64,000 bases of DNA from Nakamurella alba (GTDB lineage Bacteria; Actinomycetota; Actinomycetes; Mycobacteriales; Nakamurellaceae), in contig NZ_WLYK01000011.1 of NCBI RefSeq assembly GCF_009707545.1, forward strand, positions 62,001-126,000, written 5' to 3'. The notes under the pieces are model-generated. The model made no database searches. It saw only the letters and a list, made by a program, of their open reading frames with translations, and was not told the DNA's origin. Below, piece after piece: positions 54,663 to 63,543 of the stretch. The position numbers and the translations under genes were made by a program. Within the stretch, counting starts at the first letter, position 1, and each line of letters begins with the position of its first letter.

Positions 54663-56227
54663 AGTGGACACTGGTCACCGGCCGGTTCCGCCGGTCCAGC
54701 ACGGCGGTGAAGGCCTGGACCGTGGTCGGCTGGTTCGTGGTGCTCGTCGTGGTGGCCTTCGTCTTCCTCGGCATGGTGGCCGTGCGGTCGGTGCCCGACG
54801 TCGCCGTCACCGTGGTCACCACCCTGTTCGTGCTGCAGTTCGTCGGCTGGGGGATGGCTCCGCTGATCGCCTTCGGTGTCGACGAGACGGTCGATCCGCA
54901 GCGGTTCGCGTTGCTGCCGTTGACCTCCCGGACCCTGCAGACCGGCCTGCTGACCGCGTCGCTGGTCGGCTACCTGCCGGTGATCAATGCGCTGGTGCTG
55001 ATCGCGGCCGCGATCGCGATGTCGCCGACCTGGGCGGTGCTGCCTGTCGCCCTGGTCTGCGCGGCGGCCCAGCTGCTGCTCTGCGTGGCCTTCTCCCGGG
55101 CGCTGTCGACGACCATCTCCCAGCTGATGTCCGGGCGCCGCGGCCGTGATCTCGGCATGCTCGCCGGCTTCGGGCTGATCGTGCTGTACTTCGCGGCCAC
55201 CTTCGCGCTGAACAGCCGGTCCGGTGCCACCGCGCTCGGCCAGGGGCTGACCGACATCGCCACCGGGCTCGGCTGGATCCCGCCGGGTGCGCTGGCCCAG
55301 TTGCCCGCCCAGGTGGCCGACGGCCGGTTGCTCCGGGCCGTGGGCGGGATCGTCATCGTGCTGGCCGGGGCCGCACTGATCTGGTGGTGGTGGTCGAGCG
55401 CCCTGCGCCGGCTGCTCACCACCCGGCCGTCCGTCACCAGCGGCTCCGCGCCCGCCGGCGACGCCGCCGGGGACAGCGTCGCCACCACGATCGGCGGCAC
55501 CGCGCGGCTGATCGCCGGCCGGGACCGGTTGCTGGCCTGGCGGGACCCGATGCGGCGCATCCCGTGGCTCATGGTGGCGTTCTTCGCCGTGGCCTGGCCG
55601 TTCCTGGTGATCCGCGGGCACGGCGCCGTCTACGGGGTGGCGGTGGCCGCGGCCATCGCCGGTACCCAGGCCGGGAACGCCTACGGCATGGACGGTTCCG
55701 CGCTGTGGATGCACATCGTGGCGTTCGCCGACCGGGTGCGGGCCCGCGGCGAGATGCTCGGGCATTCGCTGTTCGTGCTGGTGCCCGGCGCGGTGTGCGT
55801 GGCGATCGGCCTGGTGGTGCACGCCTGGGTGTGGTCCGACTGGGACCTGCTGCCCGGGGCGATCGGCATCTGCGTCTCCGCGCTGGCCGGTGGTGCGGCG
55901 ATGGCCGGCTACCTGTCGGCCCGGTTGCCCTACGCCGTCCGGCAGTCCCGGAACTCGATGTTCACCAACTCGGTGGAGGGACAGAAGGGCCGGACCGGCG
56001 CCGCCACCTTCGCGCTGCTCGGCGGATCGATCGCCTCGGCCGTGCCGTCCGCTCTCTGTGTCCTGCTGGCCCACACAGTGTCCCCGGTGTGGGGCTGGAT
56101 CGGCATCCTGGTGAGCGTGGTGGTGGGTGCCACGATGCTGACCGTGCTGTCAGCGGTCACCGCCAAGCGCTACCTGGACACGATGCCGGAGATCCTGCAC
56201 ATCGTCTCGCTCGGCGACCGGGTCTGA
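54638..56227 (+). CDS. ABC transporter permease
   Basis: A 529-residue integral membrane protein with about twelve hydrophobic segments, including KAWTVVGWFVVLVVVAFVFL and AVGGIVIVLAGAALIWWWW. It lacks an ATPase domain and is encoded in a 25-bp overlap with the preceding ATPase gene, so the two form an exporter. GTG 54638 is the best start given GGAG just before it. The tail ends MPEILHIVSLGDRV. The substrate is unknown. A bidirectional hairpin separates it from the next gene. Confidence 0.88.
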   Translation: MVGVFASLKWTLVTGRFRRSSTAVKAWTVVGWFVVLVVVAFVFLGMVAVRSVPDVAVTVVTTLFVLQFVGWGMAPLIAFGVDETVDPQRFALLPLTSRTLQTGLLTASLVGYLPVINALVLIAAAIAMSPTWAVLPVALVCAAAQLLLCVAFSRALSTTISQLMSGRRGRDLGMLAGFGLIVLYFAATFALNSRSGATALGQGLTDIATGLGWIPPGALAQLPAQVADGRLLRAVGGIVIVLAGAALIWWWWSSALRRLLTTRPSVTSGSAPAGDAAGDSVATTIGGTARLIAGRDRLLAWRDPMRRIPWLMVAFFAVAWPFLVIRGHGAVYGVAVAAAIAGTQAGNAYGMDGSALWMHIVAFADRVRARGEMLGHSLFVLVPGAVCVAIGLVVHAWVWSDWDLLPGAIGICVSALAGGAAMAGYLSARLPYAVRQSRNSMFTNSVEGQKGRTGAATFALLGGSIASAVPSALCVLLAHTVSPVWGWIGILVSVVVGATMLTVLSAVTAKRYLDTMPEILHIVSLGDRV

Positions 56228-56232
56228 GGCAC

Positions 56233-56266
56233 CGGCGGACCGGCCGCACCGCGGCCGAGTCCGCCG
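56233..56266. terminator. Bidirectional terminator between convergent genes
   Basis: CGGCGGAC (56233-56240) pairs with GTCCGCCG (56259-56266), and an inner CGGCCG/CGGCCG stem (56241-56246, 56252-56257) encloses a 5-nt loop with one bulged A. It nearly fills the 46-nt gap between the permease and the coiled-coil protein gene. Confidence 0.7.
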
Positions 56267-56273
56267 GGACCGG

Positions 56274-57776
56274 TCAGCGCCGCCGGGCGGGGGTGCGCCG
56301 CGGGTTGTGGTTCAGCATCACCGTGTGCTCGGAGTCCTGCGGTGACTCGTCCGCCAGCAGATCGGCGGCGTAGACCTGGGTCTCGCCGGTCTCCTCGGAT
56401 GCCGTGCCCGGGTTCCCCGCGACATCGTCGAGTGCGGGCGGGATGTCGTCGACGTGCACCTCGGCGGTGTCCTCGACGGATCCGACCGTCTCGGACGGGC
56501 CCGCGGTGTCCGGGGTGCGGCCGGTGTCACCGGGGGCCGGCCGGACCGGCAGCTCGTCCGCCACCGGCGTCGGCCTGGCGGTCGGATCGGCCGGGAAGTC
56601 GGCGGGGCGCGGGCGCTCGGCCTCGGCGGCCGGCGGGGTGACGATCTCCGGCGCCGAGCCGGCGAGCTCCCGGATGTGGTCCAGGTGGCCGGCCAGCGAG
56701 CGCAGCTGGTCGGTGAGGTGGGCGCGCAGGTCGTGCAGCTGGGCGATCGCCGCATCGGCATCCGAGACCCGCTGGTGCGACTCGGATGTCGCGTGCTGCA
56801 CCAGGGCGTTGGAGTACGTGGTGGCGCGGTCCATCAGCAGTTCGGAGTCCGAGGTGGCGGTGGCGACCAGTCCCTCCGACTTCTGCGTGGCCTCGCTGAC
56901 CAGGCGGTGCGCCTCGGCCCGCGAGGCGTTGTCCCGGTCGACGATCTCCTGGTTGGCGTCGTTGCGCCGGGCGGTGATGGCGATCTCGAAGTCCTCCAAC
57001 ACCTGCGACCGGTAGGCCTGGGCGTCGGAGTCGAGCTGCTCCCGGCGCAGCCGCGCCTGCTCGTCGAGATCCCGGACGGAGGCGTCGGTCTCGGCCTTGA
57101 GCTGGGCCGCGTAGCTGTCCGCCTCGGTCCGGGTGTGCTCCGAGTACTGGCCCGCCTCGACCCGCGAGGCCTCGGCGTACCGGTCGGCGTCGCCGCGGGT
57201 GGCATCGGCGTACTGGCGGGCGTCGGCACGGGTGCGCTCGGCCTCGGCGTTGGCCTCGCCGAGCAGCCGGGCCGCCTCCTCCTGCGCCTGGTGGCGGGTC
57301 TCCTCGCCCTCCGCGGTCGCCTCGCCGATCAGCCCGTGCACCTGCTCGGCCAGCTGCGCCCGGGTGTGCTCACGCTCGGCATCGAAGTGCGCCCGCGCCT
57401 CCGCGGCCTCGGTCAGCGAGGTCTGCAGCTGCCCGCGCATCCGGTCGGCGTCCTGCTGCGCCCGCTCCTTGATGTCGCCGGCCTCCTCTTCGGCGAGGCG
57501 GATCATCCGCTGCATCCGGTCGGACAGGCTGGACATCGAGATCGGCTCCAGCGCGATCCGGTCCAGCTGGGCCCGCATCGCGTCGGACTCGGCCTGTGCC
57601 GCCGACAGCTGCTGGGTCAGCTCGGTCAACCGCTGGGTGGTCGCGTCCCGGTTCGCCGTGGCGATCCGCAGGTCGTACTCCAGGCGCTCCAGATGCGCCG
57701 TCACCTGGTCCGGTGCGTATCCGCGGCGGACCAGGTCGAACGGGGCTTGCGCGGGCATCCAGTCGCCGGTGGTCAT
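56274..57776 (-). CDS. DivIVA/Scy-like coiled-coil protein
   Basis: A 500-residue protein beginning with a DivIVA-type N-terminal segment (PFDLVRRGYAPDQVTAHLERL), followed by about 330 residues of coiled coil rich in Ala, Glu, Arg and Gln with short repeats such as ADATRGDADRYAEASR. A Pro-rich, acidic tail of about 110 residues follows. Related actinobacterial proteins (Scy, FilP, and those annotated as cellulose-binding) organise polar growth or the cytoskeleton. GAGAAT lies 6 nt before the ATG, a leaderless-type arrangement. The start in the longer frame from 57845 is rejected. Confidence 0.85.
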   Translation of the reverse strand: MTTGDWMPAQAPFDLVRRGYAPDQVTAHLERLEYDLRIATANRDATTQRLTELTQQLSAAQAESDAMRAQLDRIALEPISMSSLSDRMQRMIRLAEEEAGDIKERAQQDADRMRGQLQTSLTEAAEARAHFDAEREHTRAQLAEQVHGLIGEATAEGEETRHQAQEEAARLLGEANAEAERTRADARQYADATRGDADRYAEASRVEAGQYSEHTRTEADSYAAQLKAETDASVRDLDEQARLRREQLDSDAQAYRSQVLEDFEIAITARRNDANQEIVDRDNASRAEAHRLVSEATQKSEGLVATATSDSELLMDRATTYSNALVQHATSESHQRVSDADAAIAQLHDLRAHLTDQLRSLAGHLDHIRELAGSAPEIVTPPAAEAERPRPADFPADPTARPTPVADELPVRPAPGDTGRTPDTAGPSETVGSVEDTAEVHVDDIPPALDDVAGNPGTASEETGETQVYAADLLADESPQDSEHTVMLNHNPRRTPARRR

Positions 57777-57881
57777 GGCGCCATTCTCCCACCCGCGATG
57801 CCGGGTACGGGTGAGGTCGCCGCGTCCGTCCGTGTGGTGCGTCACTGCCCGACGGTTGCCGTCGGTGACGCGCCGTCAGGG

Positions 57882-58337
57882 TCAGTGGGCGCCGGCCACC
57901 GGCGGCTCGACCAGCTCGACCAGCACCCCGCCGGCGTCCTTGGGATGCACGAAGTTGATCCGGGAACCGGCGGTGCCGCGCCGGGGGGCGTCGTAGAGCA
58001 GCCGCAGCCCGGCGGCGCGGACGGCCGCGGACGCCTCCTCGACGTCGGCCACCCGGTAGGCCAGCTGCTGCAGGCCCGGCCCGCTGCGGCCGATGAACTT
58101 CGCGATCGTCGACTCCGGGGTCAGCGGCGCGAGCAACTGCACCTGGGAGGCGGCCGGACCCTCGCCGAAGGCGATCATCGCCTCCTCCACCCCCTGCTCC
58201 TGGTTGGTCTCGCGGTGGGCGAGACGCCCGCCCAGCACACCGGTGTGGAAGTCGATGGCGGCGTCGAGATCGGGTACGGCGATGCCCACGTGGTCGATGG
58301 CGACGATGCCGAGGGAGAGTTCTGAGATCGAGGTCAC
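57882..58337 (-). CDS. mce: Methylmalonyl-CoA epimerase
   Basis: A 151-residue VOC-fold metalloenzyme that converts (S)- and (R)-methylmalonyl-CoA. IVAIDHVGIAVPDLDAAI carries the first His ligand, and LQQLAYRVADVEEAS, RINFVHPKDAGGVLVELVEP carry later ligands. GTG 58337 has TACCGT 6 nt upstream on its strand. It is divergent from the thiolase gene with a 58-bp gap that contains a mirror-image -10 for each gene. The pair is common in actinobacteria and links propionyl-CoA and acetyl-CoA metabolism. Confidence 0.92.
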   Translation of the reverse strand: MTSISELSLGIVAIDHVGIAVPDLDAAIDFHTGVLGGRLAHRETNQEQGVEEAMIAFGEGPAASQVQLLAPLTPESTIAKFIGRSGPGLQQLAYRVADVEEASAAVRAAGLRLLYDAPRRGTAGSRINFVHPKDAGGVLVELVEPPVAGAH

Positions 58338-58395
58338 CCGGTCACGGTAACCACGGACCGGATCCCGGCCGTCGGCGGGGCGGTACCGTCGGGCC

Positions 58396-59574
58396 ATGGG
58401 ATCGACGGTGATCGTTGCGGGTGCGCGCACCCCGATGGGCAGGTTGTCCGGTGCGCTGGCACCGGTGGCGGCGACAGCACTCGGCGGGACGGCGATCGCC
58501 GGTGCCCTCGAGCGGTCCGGCGTCGCCGGCACCGATGTCGACTACGTGATCATGGGCCAGGTGCTGCAGGCCGGCTGCGGGCAGATGACCGCACGTCAGG
58601 CCGCGGTCGCCGGCGGGATCCCGATGAGCACGGCGGCGCTGACCATCAACAAGGTCTGCCTGTCCGGCCTCGAATCGATCGCGCTGGCCGACATGATGAT
58701 CCGCTCCGGCCAGGTGCGGACCGTGGTGGCCGGCGGCATGGAGTCGATGACCCGGGCCCCGCACCTGCTGCCCGGCTCCCGGGCCGGCCACAAGTACGGC
58801 TCGGTCACCCTTCTCGACCACATGGCCTTCGACGGCCTCGAGGACGTCTACACCGACCAGGCGATGGGGGCGCTCACCGAACAGACCAACGACCTGGCCC
58901 CGCTCACCCGCACCGAGCAGGACGAGTTCGCCGCCCGCTCGCACCAGCGGGCCGCCGCCGCGCAGGCGGCCGGGATCTTCGCCGAGGAGATCGTGCCGGT
59001 CGCCGTGCCCGGCCGGAAGGGCGACGTGGTCGTCGACACCGACGAGGGCATCCGGCCGGAGACCACCGTCGACACCCTGGCGAAGCTGCGCCCCGCCTTC
59101 CGCCCGGACGGCACCATCACCGCCGGCTCCGCCTCGCCGATCAGCGACGGCGCCGCCGCGGTCGTGGTGATGGACAAGGCGCTGGCCGAGGAACGCGGGT
59201 TGCCGTGGCTGGCCGAGATCGGGCCGGCCGGCCTGGTGGCCGGACCGGACTCCTCCCTGCAGCTGCAGCCGGCGAATGCCATCCGCGCCGCCTGCGAACG
59301 GGCCGGGATCGCGCCGGAGTCGCTGGACCTGATCGAGATCAACGAGGCCTTCGCCGCCGTCGGCATCGCGTCGGCCCGCGATCTCAAGATCGGTGAGGAC
59401 CGGGTGAATGTGAACGGTGGTGCCATCGCGCTCGGTCACCCGATCGGCATGTCCGGCGCGCGGCTGGCTCTCACCCTTGCGCTGGAACTGCGGCGACGCG
59501 GAGGTGGCACAGGCGCCGCCGGCCTGTGCGGCGGCGGCGGGCAGGGTGAAGGGTTGCTGCTGACCGTTCGATAG
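58396..59574 (+). CDS. Acetyl-CoA C-acetyltransferase (thiolase)
   Basis: A 392-residue type II thiolase. The nucleophilic Cys is in [16 protein letters not shown] (near residue 91). The C-terminal motifs [12 protein letters not shown] (His near 350) and [12 protein letters not shown] (second Cys) complete the active site. It probably condenses two acetyl-CoA or cleaves acetoacetyl-CoA; atoB/phaA-type naming is possible. TACCGT at 58384-58389 is 6 nt before the ATG, suggesting a leaderless transcript. Confidence 0.94.
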   Translation: MGSTVIVAGARTPMGRLSGALAPVAATALGGTAIAGALERSGVAGTDVDYVIMGQVLQAGCGQMTARQAAVAGGIPMSTAALTINKVCLSGLESIALADMMIRSGQVRTVVAGGMESMTRAPHLLPGSRAGHKYGSVTLLDHMAFDGLEDVYTDQAMGALTEQTNDLAPLTRTEQDEFAARSHQRAAAAQAAGIFAEEIVPVAVPGRKGDVVVDTDEGIRPETTVDTLAKLRPAFRPDGTITAGSASPISDGAAAVVVMDKALAEERGLPWLAEIGPAGLVAGPDSSLQLQPANAIRAACERAGIAPESLDLIEINEAFAAVGIASARDLKIGEDRVNVNGGAIALGHPIGMSGARLALTLALELRRRGGGTGAAGLCGGGGQGEGLLLTVR

Positions 59575-59583
59575 GTTCACCGC

Positions 59584-60486
59584 ATGGCCGACACGATCAC
59601 GGTGCAGGACCTGGTCAAACGCTACGGGGATCTGTCGGCGGTGGACGGTGTCTCGTTCACGGTCGGCCAGGGGGAGTTCTTCGGGATCCTCGGGCCGAAC
59701 GGTGCCGGCAAGACGACGTGCCTGGAGATCGTCGAGGGGTTGCGGGAGCCGGACTCCGGAACGGTGACCGTGCTCGGTGAGAAGCCGTGGCCGCGCAACA
59801 CCCGGCTGCTGCCGCGGATCGGGGTGCAGTTGCAGGCGAGCTCCTTCTTCGAGCGGCTGACCGCCCGTGAGCAACTCGAGACCTTCGCCGCCATCTACGG
59901 TGTCGGTCCCTCGCGGGTGGACGAGATGCTGGAGCTGGTCGCGCTGACCGACAAGGCCAAGGTGCAGACCGAGAAGCTCTCCGGCGGTCAGGCGCAGCGG
60001 CTGTCGATCGCCTGCGCGCTGATCCACGACCCGGAGGTGGTGTTCCTCGACGAGCCGTCCGCCGCACTGGACCCGCAGGCCCGGCGGAACCTTTGGGACG
60101 TGCTGCGTGAGATCAACGCCCGCGGCAAGACCATCGTGCTCACCACGCACTACATGGACGAGGCCGAGATCCTCTGCGACCGGGTGGCGATCATGGACCG
60201 CGGGAAGATCCTGGAGATGGGTGCGCCGGCCGACCTGGTCCGCGCCCTGGACCGGCCGGTGGTCATCTCGGTGGAGTCGCGGGACCTGCCGGAGGACACG
60301 GCGACCGGGCTGCCCGGCGTCGACGCCGTGGTCAGCACCGGCGGCTGGACCGAGATCACCACCACCGCACCGGCTGTGGTGCTGCCGGCACTGGCCGAGC
60401 GGGGAGCACTGACCGGCTTGCAGGTGAAGGGATCCACCCTGGAGGACGTCTTCCTGGACCTGACCGGACGGGAGTACCGCGCGTGA
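59584..60486 (+). CDS. ABC transporter ATP-binding protein
   Basis: A 300-residue ATPase with Walker A GPNGAGKTTCLEIVEGL near residue 42, signature LSGGQAQRLSIACAL near 134, Walker B VFLDEPSAALDPQ and switch TTHYMDEAEILCD. It resembles ATPases of ABC-2-type drug or antibiotic exporters of the DrrA kind. The C-terminal 85 residues form a small extra domain. TAGGTT at 59572-59577 lies 6 nt before the ATG, and partly inside the thiolase stop region. It overlaps the permease by 4 bp. Confidence 0.93.
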   Translation: MADTITVQDLVKRYGDLSAVDGVSFTVGQGEFFGILGPNGAGKTTCLEIVEGLREPDSGTVTVLGEKPWPRNTRLLPRIGVQLQASSFFERLTAREQLETFAAIYGVGPSRVDEMLELVALTDKAKVQTEKLSGGQAQRLSIACALIHDPEVVFLDEPSAALDPQARRNLWDVLREINARGKTIVLTTHYMDEAEILCDRVAIMDRGKILEMGAPADLVRALDRPVVISVESRDLPEDTATGLPGVDAVVSTGGWTEITTTAPAVVLPALAERGALTGLQVKGSTLEDVFLDLTGREYRA

Positions 60487-61544
60487 GTGCCTTCGGCAGC
60501 CTGTCCCGGGCGATGTTCAAGGGATTCGTCCGCGACAAGATGTCCGTCTTCTTCGCCATCCTGTTCCCGATGTTCTTCATCGTGATCTTCGGCATCGTCT
60601 TCGCCGGCGGCGGCACCTCGAAGCAGAAGGTGATCGAGGTCGGCTCGGTACCGCTGATCCAGGAGCTGCCGCAGCAGGCCCGGGACGGTCTGGCCCAGGT
60701 GGTCGAGTTCGAGTCGGGCCAGACCCTGGATGCGGCACTGGAATCCGTGCGCAAGGGTGATGTCGCCGCGGCCGTCGAGCAGCAGGGCGACACCCTCGTC
60801 GTGCACTACTCGAACGCCGACCAGACCGCCGCCGCCACCGTGCAGGGCGTGTTCTCCGCGCTGATCGACAACGCGAACCTGGCCGCGGCGGGGGTGACCA
60901 CCCCGCAGTTCACGCTGCAGCCGCAGCAGGTCGAGGACCAGTCGCTCAAGACCATGCAGTACGTGGCACCGCAGATGATCGCCTACGGCGTCTCCATCGG
61001 TGCGGTGTTCGGCGCCGCGCTCACGCTGATCACCTGGCGGGAGAAGAAGCTGCTGCGCCGGCTGCGGCTGGCGCCGGTGTCCACCTCGACGGTGGTCGGC
61101 TCGCGGGTGGCGGTGTCGCTCGGTGTCGCCCTGCTGCAGTTGGTGATCTTCGTCGGCTTCTCGATGCTGCTCGGCCTGAAACTGGTGGGCGCCTGGTACA
61201 TGACCATCCCGCTGGTGCTGGCCGGGACACTCTCGTTCCTGGCCATCGGTCTGCTCGTCGGTGCGGTGGCCAAGACCGCGGAGGGCGGCAGCGGCCTGGC
61301 CAACCTGATCACCCTGCCGATGGCGTTCCTGTCCGGGGCGTTCATCCCGGTGGAGGTGGCACCGCAGTGGATGCAGGTGGTGTCGAAGTTCCTGCCGCTG
61401 GGCTACCTGGTCGACGGCATGAAGGACGTGATGGTGCGCGGCCAGGGCCCGTCGGCGGCGCTGATCCCGATCCTGGTGCTGTTGGCCTTCGCCGCGGTGA
61501 TCACGGTGATCGCCACCCGGCTGTTCAAGTGGGACTCGGCCTGA
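60483..61544 (+). CDS. ABC-2 type transporter permease
   Basis: A 353-residue permease of the ABC-2 family with one N-terminal membrane segment (FFAILFPMFFIVIFGIVFA), a large extracytoplasmic domain (about 45-165), and five C-terminal segments (starting near YVAPQMIAYGVSIGAV). The motif LPLGYLVDGMKDVMV near residue 300 is characteristic. It forms an exporter with the preceding ATPase, whose stop it overlaps as GTGA. The substrate is unknown. Confidence 0.92.
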   Translation: MSAFGSLSRAMFKGFVRDKMSVFFAILFPMFFIVIFGIVFAGGGTSKQKVIEVGSVPLIQELPQQARDGLAQVVEFESGQTLDAALESVRKGDVAAAVEQQGDTLVVHYSNADQTAAATVQGVFSALIDNANLAAAGVTTPQFTLQPQQVEDQSLKTMQYVAPQMIAYGVSIGAVFGAALTLITWREKKLLRRLRLAPVSTSTVVGSRVAVSLGVALLQLVIFVGFSMLLGLKLVGAWYMTIPLVLAGTLSFLAIGLLVGAVAKTAEGGSGLANLITLPMAFLSGAFIPVEVAPQWMQVVSKFLPLGYLVDGMKDVMVRGQGPSAALIPILVLLAFAAVITVIATRLFKWDSA

Positions 61545-61568
61545 TCGTCCAGGCAGTGCTGCCCGGCC

Positions 61569-62084
61569 TCAGGCGAAGTCGCCGGCCGCCCGCCGCACCT
61601 TGGTGAGCAGGCCGGAGAGCTGGCCGATCTCGGCGAGATCCAGGCCCATCAGCCCGAAGTCGTTCGAAGTGACCGCGGCGGTGGCCTCGTCCATCCGGGT
61701 GCGGCCGGCCTCGGTCAGCTCGACCAGGGTGGTGCGCCGGTCCGACGGGTGGGGGAGCCGACGGGCCAGCCCGTCGGCCTCGAGGCGGTCGACGATGTTG
61801 GTGATCGACGTCGGGTGCAGTTGCAACCGCTCGCCCATCATCCGCATCGGCAGCGACCCGCGCTGGGAGAAGGACAGCAGGACCAGCGCCTCGTAGCGGG
61901 CGAAGGTCAGGCCGTGCGGCTTGAGCGAGTCGTCAACGGCGGCCTGCAGGATCTGCTGGACCCGCATGATGTTGGTGACGGCCGCCATCGAGTGGTTCGG
62001 CCCGATCCGCTCGCCCCAGGTCTGCGCCGCCCGGGCGATGGGGTCGAACGGCAGGGCCGGGCCGGAGGAGGCATGCGAACTCAC
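61569..62084 (-). CDS. MarR family transcriptional regulator
   Basis: A 171-residue winged-helix regulator. The DNA-binding part shows FARYEALVLLSFSQRG, MMGERLQLHPTSITNIVDRL and the wing LPHPSDRRTTLVELTEAG. GTG 62084 is favoured by TACCGT exactly 6 nt upstream (62091-62096 on the plus strand). It is divergent from the thioredoxin-TPR gene with a 40-bp gap and convergent to the ABC-2 permease. It may control either neighbour. Confidence 0.9.
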   Translation of the reverse strand: MSSHASSGPALPFDPIARAAQTWGERIGPNHSMAAVTNIMRVQQILQAAVDDSLKPHGLTFARYEALVLLSFSQRGSLPMRMMGERLQLHPTSITNIVDRLEADGLARRLPHPSDRRTTLVELTEAGRTRMDEATAAVTSNDFGLMGLDLAEIGQLSGLLTKVRRAAGDFA

Positions 62085-62124
62085 CCGTCGACGGTAGCAA
62101 GTGCTGCCGTGTGAAGATGGCAGC

Positions 62125-63081
62125 ATGACCCGTCCGGACCCCCGTCAGCAGGCCGCGATGTCCGCGGCATTCGCCGGCGCCGTCGATCTCTCCGCCCTCG
62201 CCAACCGCCCGGCCGCACCGCCGGCCGGCGCCGCCGCACCTGCCGGTCCGGCCGGCGCCGAACCCTCGCCCTTCGTGATGGCGGTGACCGAGGCCGACTT
62301 CAGCGACGTGCTGCAGGCGTCTGCTCAGCTGCCCATCGTCTTCGACCTGTGGTCGCCCCGGTCACCGGTCAGCGCCCAGCTCTCGCCGATGCTGGCCGCG
62401 CTGGCCGCGAAGGGGCACGGCGCCTGGGTGCTGGCCCAGGTGGACGTCGACACCAACCCGCGGATCGCGCAGGCTTTCCAGGTGCAGCAGATCCCCACGG
62501 TGATGGCGGTGGCGGCCGGGCAGCCGGTCGACGGGTTCAGCGGCCAGATGTCCGAGCCGGAGCTGAAGAAGTGGATCGCCTCCCTGCTGGACGCGCTGCG
62601 CGACCGGCTGCCGGGCATCCGGGCCGCCGAGCAGGCGGCCGCCGATGCCGGTGAGCTGGAGGCCGAGCCGGAGGACCCGCGGTTCACCGCGGCCGAGGAC
62701 CTGCTCGCCGCCGGCGACTACGAGGCCGCCCGCGCGGCCTACCAGAAGATCCTCGACGTCGAGCCGGCCAACGCCGAGGCCGCCGCGGCCCTGGCCCAGG
62801 TGGTGTTCCTGGCCCGGGTGGACCAGCACCCGCAGGACGCCACCGCGCTGGCCGACGCCGCCCCCGACGACGTGGCACTGCAAGGTGCGGCCGCCGATCT
62901 GGCGCTGGCCGCCGGCGATCCGCAGGCGGCGTTCGACCGGCTGATCGCCACCGTGCGGCGCACCGTCGGCGACGACAAGGCCGCCGCCCGGGAGTGGCTG
63001 GTCGGGCTCTTCGCGCTGTTCCCGGCGGACGACGACCTGGTCCGGGTGGCCCGCCGGCAGTTGGCGGCTGCGCTCTACTGA
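62125..63081 (+). CDS. Thioredoxin-like TPR protein (YbbN type)
   Basis: A 318-residue protein with a thioredoxin-fold domain (about 55-165: IVFDLWSPRSPVSAQLSPML, VLAQVDVDTNPRIAQAFQVQ, IPTVMAVAAGQPVDGFSG) and TPR repeats (about 195-315). The usual CxxC is replaced by SPRS, so the domain cannot do redox chemistry, as in the YbbN/CnoX co-chaperones. The N-terminal 50 residues are Pro/Ala-rich. GAAGAT at 62113-62118 is 6 nt before the ATG. The last 7 bp overlap the convergent VOC gene. Confidence 0.88.
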   Translation: MTRPDPRQQAAMSAAFAGAVDLSALANRPAAPPAGAAAPAGPAGAEPSPFVMAVTEADFSDVLQASAQLPIVFDLWSPRSPVSAQLSPMLAALAAKGHGAWVLAQVDVDTNPRIAQAFQVQQIPTVMAVAAGQPVDGFSGQMSEPELKKWIASLLDALRDRLPGIRAAEQAAADAGELEAEPEDPRFTAAEDLLAAGDYEAARAAYQKILDVEPANAEAAAALAQVVFLARVDQHPQDATALADAAPDDVALQGAAADLALAAGDPQAAFDRLIATVRRTVGDDKAAAREWLVGLFALFPADDDLVRVARRQLAAALY

Positions 63082-63494
63082 TCGGTGGGGGCGGCCGGGG
63101 CGTGGCAGACGGCCTCCAGGTTGAGGCCGTCCGGGTCGTTGACGAAGGCGCCGTAGTAGTCCGGGTGGTACTCGGGATGCACGGCCGGCTCCTCGCGTGA
63201 CGTCCCGCCGGCGGCCAAGGCTGCCGCGTGGAAGGCGTCGACCTCGGCGCGGGTGTCGACGGTGAACGCGAGATGCAGGTTCGGGTCGGTGGTCCCGTGG
63301 TCCACGAGCCAGAGGAACGGCTTCGGGTGGATGCCGTAGCCGACCATCCACGGGCGGTCCCCGTCGGCCGGGAAGTCGAGCAACTTGCTCACCCCCACGG
63401 TCGGCAGCACCGCGTCGTAGAAGTCGCGGGAGGTCGCCACGTCGGTGACGGACATGTTCAGGTGGTCGATGGTCGATCCGGTGTAGTTGGCCAT
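63075..63494 (-). CDS. VOC family protein (glyoxalase/bleomycin-resistance-like)
   Basis: A 139-residue VOC-fold protein of the type often annotated as lactoylglutathione lyase-like. Visible are TIDHLNMSVTDVATSRDFYD, LHLAFTVDTRAEVDAFHAAA and GAFVNDPDGLNLEAVCH with likely metal His/Glu ligands. The substrate is unknown. ATG 63494 is preferred because the longer frame adds Arg-rich sequence. The 3' end overlaps the YbbN-type gene by 7 bp, and the gene is divergent from the WYL regulator with a 49-bp gap. Confidence 0.87.
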   Translation of the reverse strand: MANYTGSTIDHLNMSVTDVATSRDFYDAVLPTVGVSKLLDFPADGDRPWMVGYGIHPKPFLWLVDHGTTDPNLHLAFTVDTRAEVDAFHAAALAAGGTSREEPAVHPEYHPDYYGAFVNDPDGLNLEAVCHAPAAPTDQ

Positions 63495-63543
63495 GCCGAC
63501 AGGGTCGTGCCGAATGCGGCCGCCGAGTGGCAGCATCGGCATC

